Source: Mobilitalea sp. (lineage in GTDB: Bacteria; Bacillota_A; Clostridia; Lachnospirales; Lachnospiraceae). Taken from it: a DNA stretch of 17,706 nt. Of this stretch, positions 14,317 to 17,706 are shown piece by piece. A program made the translations under genes and the position numbers. The notes under the pieces are model-generated. The model was given only the letters and a program-made list of their open reading frames with translations. It was not told the origin of the DNA and ran no database searches. The stretch lies in assembly GCA_029974875.1 (NCBI GenBank), contig JARKQP010000044.1:1-17706 (forward strand), read 5' to 3'. Positions within the stretch are counted from its first letter, which is position 1, and each line of letters opens with the position of its first letter.

Positions 14317-15639
14317 ATGTTCAAAAAACTCCAAAACAAACTGCTCATGATGAATATGATCATTACTTCTATTGTAATACTGGGGGCATTTGCCATTGTC
14401 TATCTCACCACATATAGCAATATAGTGGCAGAAAATGAACGTAAACTGAATGCTTTGTCAGGAGGAGCCCTTACTATCCATAGCAGTGGTGAGGACGGTG
14501 ATACACCATTGCCGCCGCCTGTTAGTTCCGAAGGCGCCTCAAACACAAGTCATGTAACAGCCTTTTCCCCTGCGGAGTATTCACCCTCGTTTACGGTATT
14601 GGTAAGTGCAGATGGGGAAATTGTAAATGTTGATTCATTTATCGATATGCCGCAAGAGGTTTATGCCCAAGCGGTTTCCTTAACAGAGAAAGATAAAAGC
14701 AATAAGCGGATAGACTTCTATGACCGAAGCTGGATTTACACTTCCGGGCCCTACACGGTTAATGTAATATCAGATAACGGTCAGGCTGACGAAATATCGG
14801 ATGGGAGCTATCGAATTGCTTTTTTAGATATTACAGATACCCAAAAGACCTTGCTGGATTTATTGCTGACATTCCTTTTTGTTGGAGCAGGCGTACTCGT
14901 AGTAGTATTCTTCATAAGTCTGTATTTTGCAAAGCGTTCTATTAAACCGATTGCAGAAGCATGGGAAAAGCAGCGCCAATTTGTTGCCGATGCTTCACAC
15001 GAATTAAAAACGCCCTTATCGGTAGTTAATGCAAATTATGATGCGCTTGTGGCAAATGAAGATGAGACGATTAAAAGCCAACGGGAATGGCTTGATTATA
15101 TAAAGTACGGTACGGATAGAATGAGTAAGCTGATAAATAATCTCTTGTTTCTTGCCAGCATGGACGGCACAAACGGCACAATATGCAAAGCGCAGTTTGA
15201 TATAAGCAGGCTGATTGAGAATACTATTATGCCAATGGAACCTATCATTCGGGAAAAAGAGATAGCTTTTACAAAAACGATAGAACCGGATATTCTTATC
15301 GCAAGTGACGTGGATTTGGTCGAACAGGTTTTTACGATACTTCTGGATAACGCTTTGAAGTACACAGATAAGGCCGGAGCAATTGATGTTGTTTTGAGGA
15401 GATCAAAAAATCAAGTAGTGTGCACCATAAAAAATAGTGGAAAAGGGATTGCGCAACAAGATATTGATAAAGTCTTTGACCGCTTTTACCGTGGCGACCC
15501 GTCGCGTAGCGGCGATGGGAACGGCTTTGGGCTTGGCCTGTCAATCGCAAAATCCGCAATTACCCGCCTTGGCGGTGAAATCTTTGCTGAAAGTGTGGAA
15601 AATGAGTGGACTGCATTTACTTTTTCGATTGTTATATGA
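14317..15639 (+). CDS. Membrane sensor histidine kinase
   Basis: This kinase is the partner of the upstream response regulator. The 440-aa protein has a first transmembrane helix (about 13-32), an extracellular sensor of roughly 145 residues with no recognised domain, a second transmembrane helix (about 179-204), and then the cytoplasmic catalytic core. The H-box is FVADASHELKTPLSVV with His228, the N-box is LLDNALKYT (Asn345), G1 is NSGKGI, the F region is VFDRFYRGD, and G2 is GFGLGLSIA. The sensor segment contains a Ser/Pro-rich patch (about 56-85). All catalytic motifs are intact. With two helices and a large extracytoplasmic loop, the signal is probably external. No transporter or peptidase gene adjoins it. 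Confidence 0.94.
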   Translation: MFKKLQNKLLMMNMIITSIVILGAFAIVYLTTYSNIVAENERKLNALSGGALTIHSSGEDGDTPLPPPVSSEGASNTSHVTAFSPAEYSPSFTVLVSADGEIVNVDSFIDMPQEVYAQAVSLTEKDKSNKRIDFYDRSWIYTSGPYTVNVISDNGQADEISDGSYRIAFLDITDTQKTLLDLLLTFLFVGAGVLVVVFFISLYFAKRSIKPIAEAWEKQRQFVADASHELKTPLSVVNANYDALVANEDETIKSQREWLDYIKYGTDRMSKLINNLLFLASMDGTNGTICKAQFDISRLIENTIMPMEPIIREKEIAFTKTIEPDILIASDVDLVEQVFTILLDNALKYTDKAGAIDVVLRRSKNQVVCTIKNSGKGIAQQDIDKVFDRFYRGDPSRSGDGNGFGLGLSIAKSAITRLGGEIFAESVENEWTAFTFSIVI

Positions 15640-15685
15640 CGTGGAAACAGGTTTGAAATGATACTATAAATTGTGGATTGCGATA

Positions 15686-15751
15686 AAATAGGGTTATATC
15701 CTTGTAACCTTTAAGCTATGCCGTAGGATTTTGAGATCCTACGGCTTTTTT
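15686..15751 (+). terminator. Terminator element, copy 2 of the 65-66 bp direct repeat
   Basis: The stem is identical to copy 1: GCCGTAGGAT (15720-15729) / ATCCTACGGC (15736-15745), then TTTTTT (15746-15751). It terminates the two-component operon. Upstream bases also match copy 1 (12853 onward). Confidence 0.9.
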
Positions 15752-15763
15752 GTCCTAAATTTT

Positions 15764-16033
15764 TCAATTAATTGTAATATGGATTTCCTTACCAAGGCTT
15801 CGGGCAATTTTAATGATGAAATCTAAGGAAGGATTATAGGCACCGCTTTCAAAACGGGAAATATTGGATTTTTGTGTTCCGACACGTAGAGCAAGCTCTT
15901 CCTGAGTGATATTCAATTGGTTCCGCGCATCAATGATCTGTGCGATCAACTCATAGCGGGGTTTTAATTTTTCGTATTCTGCCTTAAATTTTTCATCCTT
16001 CATTAGTCTTGACTGAATATCTTCAAATTTCAC
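15764..16033 (-). CDS. XRE-type helix-turn-helix protein, HigA-like antitoxin remnant or orphan
   Basis: This is an antitoxin-like DNA-binding protein of about 89 aa when started at GTG 16033 (complement). It shows an N-terminal helical segment FEDIQSRLMKDEKFKAEYEKLKP, typical of HigA/Gp49-associated antitoxins, and then an XRE helix-turn-helix: IIDARNQLNITQEELALRVGTQKSNISRFESGAYNPSLDFIIKIARSLG. The frame extends five more codons upstream (FELRV), and those residues look like the middle of the neighbouring toxin (FELRVKF). The original antitoxin start codon therefore seems to have been lost in a deletion that fused toxin to antitoxin. Translation from GTG 16033, TTG 16048 or ATG 16003 is possible, with no good ribosome site. 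The helix-turn-helix itself is intact. Confidence 0.7.
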   Translation of the reverse strand: MKFEDIQSRLMKDEKFKAEYEKLKPRYELIAQIIDARNQLNITQEELALRVGTQKSNISRFESGAYNPSLDFIIKIARSLGKEIHITIN

Positions 16034-16040
16034 TCTCAAT

Positions 16041-16244
16041 TCAAACAATCCTTGTAGCGTTCGCCTTTGATCGCAGTTGAAAAGGGTTCGCGGATATTGA
16101 TCCCAGATTCTTAAGCAATAATATATCGCTGTATGCTTTAGCGCGTAGCTTTGAATTCAGTGATAATAAAAAATCTTCAACAGGTATTTCACCATTTTCT
16201 TTTTGATAGAATTCTATTTCCCAATCCAATTTGTTGCCCCCCAA
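16041..16244 (-). pseudogene. Frameshifted HigB/Gp49-like (RelE superfamily) toxin remnant
   Basis: Reading from the minus strand, DWEIEFYQKENGEIPVEDFLLSLNSKLRAKAYSDILLLKNLG matches the N-terminal half of phage Gp49-like/HigB toxins. After the LG codons (near 16101-16103) the sense continues in another frame as INIREPFSTAIKGERYK, and near 16050 a second shift restores GLFELRVKF. Both shifts look like single-base losses. Beyond that the expected catalytic C-terminal half is absent and the sequence runs straight into the antitoxin. The original start was probably TTG 16229, with a G6 ribosome site seven bases upstream. The toxin should be inactive. The frame assignments are read by eye. Confidence 0.75.
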
Positions 16245-16300
16245 TAATATGATATGTCAATCATATTATATGTGTTATCGTATATGATAACATATGTCAA
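16244..16300 (-). promoter_or_regulatory. AT-rich palindromic operator/promoter region of the decayed toxin-antitoxin locus
   Basis: A perfect 9-bp inverted repeat (16244-16252 with 16261-16269, spacer 8) and a 7-bp one (16273-16279 with 16286-16292) are adjacent. ATATGTCAA occurs twice (16252-16260 and 16292-16300), giving TTGACA on the minus strand at 16255-16260 and 16295-16300. A minus-strand TATAAT is at 16265-16270, but spacing to the -35-like box is 24, so the exact promoter is unclear. Confidence 0.45.
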
Positions 16301-16565
16301 TTGGTATTTAGCCAGATTTGGTAAAAAGGGCATCCGGGTGCTTTCCGTGTCTCCGGGTAATTTTGAAACGCCGATGGGGGAGCTGGAAAGGGAGGAAGCA
16401 GAAACCTATATGAAAAGCTGTGCCATTAAGCGCTTTGGATATCCCCATGAAATAGCCAGCCTGTTTGCCTACTGCACCAGTGAAAGTGCCGGCTACCTGA
16501 CAGGCACGGATATCCTATGTGATGGTGGTCTGGTGGCCTCAGGTGTGAATCCACTGAAACGATAA
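16297..16565 (+). pseudogene. 5'-truncated short-chain dehydrogenase/reductase
   Basis: Only the C-terminal part of an SDR enzyme is present: FGKKGIRVLSVSPGNFETPM (the GIRVxxVxPG segment), AIKRFGYPHEIASLFAYCTSESAGYLTGTDILCDGG (the typical SDR C-terminus). The N-terminal glycine-rich NAD(P) motif, the catalytic Ser and the YxxxK motif are missing. The open frame reaches back to an ATG at 16254, but those first residues are encoded by the palindromic toxin-antitoxin operator and are not SDR-like. The breakpoint is therefore near 16297. An active enzyme is not expected. Confidence 0.8.
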
Positions 16566-16636
16566 ATAAAATTATCCCGATCTAAGGCACCAAAAGAAAA
16601 TAAATTCATATTGATACTATAAAGGAGGATGAAGCA

Positions 16637-17706
16637 ATGGCAATGATGGAACATTTAGAGGCATTCGCTGTAAAAAAGGTACTTGGTTATATGGATAAGG
16701 ATCCGGAAGCAAATCTCCCTAAGCTGCTGGATTGGTTTGACAGGTTTGATACCAAGAAAATACATGAAAGGGAGCTGGAGGCCATACGTCAGGTCATCAG
16801 CGACAAGGAGGGTAACTGGTATAAATTAATCATGAGCCTGTGGCAGGATATTGATCCGGGGGTAAGGAACCGGCTGTTTGAAAACTTCGTTGTCAATGCC
16901 GGCTTATCAGGCTACCAAAGGCAGCTGGAAAACAGGGAGAGGTATAATTGTAACATACCCTGGGCCATTTTAATGGATCCCACCAGTGCCTGTAATTTAA
17001 ACTGCACCGGTTGCTGGGCAGCAGAATATGGAAACCATATGAACCTGACTTATGAGGAGATGGACAATATTGTTAAACAGGGTGTGGAGCTTGGCACCTA
17101 CATGTACTTATTTAGCGGAGGGGAACCCTTAGTACGTAAAAAGGATATCATAAGACTGTGTGGGAACCATCCGGATTGTATCTTTTCTACCTTCACCAAT
17201 GGAATCTTAATTGATGAAGCCTTTGCGGACGAGATGCTTAGGGTTAAGAACTTTATTCCGGCGATCAGCATTGAAGGCTTTGAGGAGGAGACGGATTCCA
17301 GAAGGGGAGAGGGAACCTACCAGAAGATCATCAAGGCCATGGATATCCTCAGGGGCAAAAGACTGCCCTTTGGTATTTCCTGCTGCTACACCGGAGCCAA
17401 TGCTGAGGTGATCGGCAGTGAAGAGTATTTTGACAAGATGATTGATATGGGGGCAAAGTTTGCCTGGTTCTTTACTTATATGCCGGTAGGGAAGGGTGCG
17501 GTGAAGGAGCTGCTGGCTACCGCCGGACAACGTGAGCTGATGTACCATAAAATCCGTGAATACAGAGGTACTAAGCCTATTTTTACCGTGGATTTCTGGA
17601 ATGACGGGGAATATGTGGGCGGCTGTATTGCCGGTGGGAGAAGCTATCTGCATATCAATGCCAATGGGGATGTTGAGCCCTGCGCCTTTATCCATTATTC
17701 TGACTC
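16637..17706 (+). CDS. Radical SAM protein with SPASM-like C-terminus, 3' partial
   Basis: This is a radical S-adenosylmethionine enzyme of unassigned substrate; 356 complete codons are seen and the frame is open at the window end. Residues 1-105 are an all-helical N-terminal extension (LEAFAVKKVLGYMDKDPEANLPKLLDWF-type). The radical SAM cluster motif is C119NLNC123TGC126, followed by the SAM-binding FSGGEPL (159-165), TNGILID and SIEGFEE. Near the end, C330IAGGRSYLHINANGDVEPC349 looks like the start of a SPASM/twitch auxiliary cluster region. The start is ATG 16637 with AGGAGG at 16623-16628, spacing 8 to the start codon. No peptide precursor or carrier gene is visible upstream within the window, so peptide modification cannot be claimed. 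It is separated by 71 nt from the truncated SDR. Confidence 0.9.
   Translation, partial: MAMMEHLEAFAVKKVLGYMDKDPEANLPKLLDWFDRFDTKKIHERELEAIRQVISDKEGNWYKLIMSLWQDIDPGVRNRLFENFVVNAGLSGYQRQLENRERYNCNIPWAILMDPTSACNLNCTGCWAAEYGNHMNLTYEEMDNIVKQGVELGTYMYLFSGGEPLVRKKDIIRLCGNHPDCIFSTFTNGILIDEAFADEMLRVKNFIPAISIEGFEEETDSRRGEGTYQKIIKAMDILRGKRLPFGISCCYTGANAEVIGSEEYFDKMIDMGAKFAWFFTYMPVGKGAVKELLATAGQRELMYHKIREYRGTKPIFTVDFWNDGEYVGGCIAGGRSYLHINANGDVEPCAFIHYSD

Noticed and set aside
17207..17695. A long open frame on the minus strand at the window end
   Set aside because: It is antisense to the radical SAM gene, whose cluster motif, SAM-binding motif and ribosome site are all clear.
9600..17706. Integrase, transposase or phage genes that would mark the accessory region as a mobile element
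   Set aside because: None found on either strand. The mobility argument rests only on direct repeats and broken genes.

Overview
The window looks like chromosomal DNA of an anaerobic, amino-acid-fermenting Firmicute, most likely a Lachnospiraceae/Clostridia member. This is inferred from an oxygen-sensitive 2-hydroxyacyl-CoA dehydratase system, a ferredoxin-type Etf, strong GGAGG ribosome sites, several TTG starts and moderate GC. No rRNA, tRNA, CRISPR array or complete insertion sequence was seen.

Region 1 (1-9453) is one co-directional catabolic operon whose beginning lies upstream of the window. In order it encodes a family III CoA-transferase (5' partial), the ATP-dependent dehydratase activator, the two dehydratase subunits, an acyl/aryl-CoA ligase, an acyl-CoA dehydrogenase, EtfB, and EtfA with an N-terminal 2x[4Fe-4S] domain. 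A hairpin terminator follows. The predicted pathway is the reductive Stickland branch. A 2-hydroxy acid derived from an amino acid is loaded with CoA by the transferase (the ligase can prime the CoA pool) and dehydrated to a 2-enoyl-CoA by the activated dehydratase. The enoyl-CoA is then reduced by the dehydrogenase/Etf, probably with electron bifurcation to ferredoxin, and the saturated acyl-CoA passes its CoA to the next hydroxy acid. The dehydratase genes resemble fldABC/hadABC. The ligase-reductase-Etf part resembles the caffeyl-CoA reductase (car) arrangement. The substrate cannot be read from sequence.

Region 2 (9454-12917) is an accessory stretch: an MBL-fold hydrolase, a YbaK-type deacylase, a MarR-type regulator with Cys-rich and His-rich N-terminal segments behind a promoter framed by a 21-bp inverted repeat, and a coiled-coil zinc-ribbon protein behind a highly structured leader. 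A nearly identical 36-bp promoter sequence precedes both the MBL gene and the zinc-ribbon gene.

Region 3 (12918-15751) is a module of a small secreted protein with two Asp-box motifs and an OmpR/histidine-kinase two-component pair. It is bracketed by two near-identical copies of a 65-66 bp terminator element, as if inserted or duplicated as a unit.

Region 4 (15752-17706) is a scar-like region. It holds a decayed HigB/HigA-type toxin-antitoxin locus on the minus strand (toxin frameshifted and apparently fused to the antitoxin), the 3' end of a short-chain dehydrogenase gene missing its Rossmann half, and then an intact-looking radical SAM gene running off the end of the window.

The most unusual structural observation is a 54-bp element (about 78% identical between copies) in front of both the activator gene and the second dehydratase subunit gene. 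Each copy carries a ribosome site, a 10-codon mini-ORF and a TAA placed 5 nt before the ATG of the enzyme gene. It looks like a translational-coupling leader used twice in one operon.
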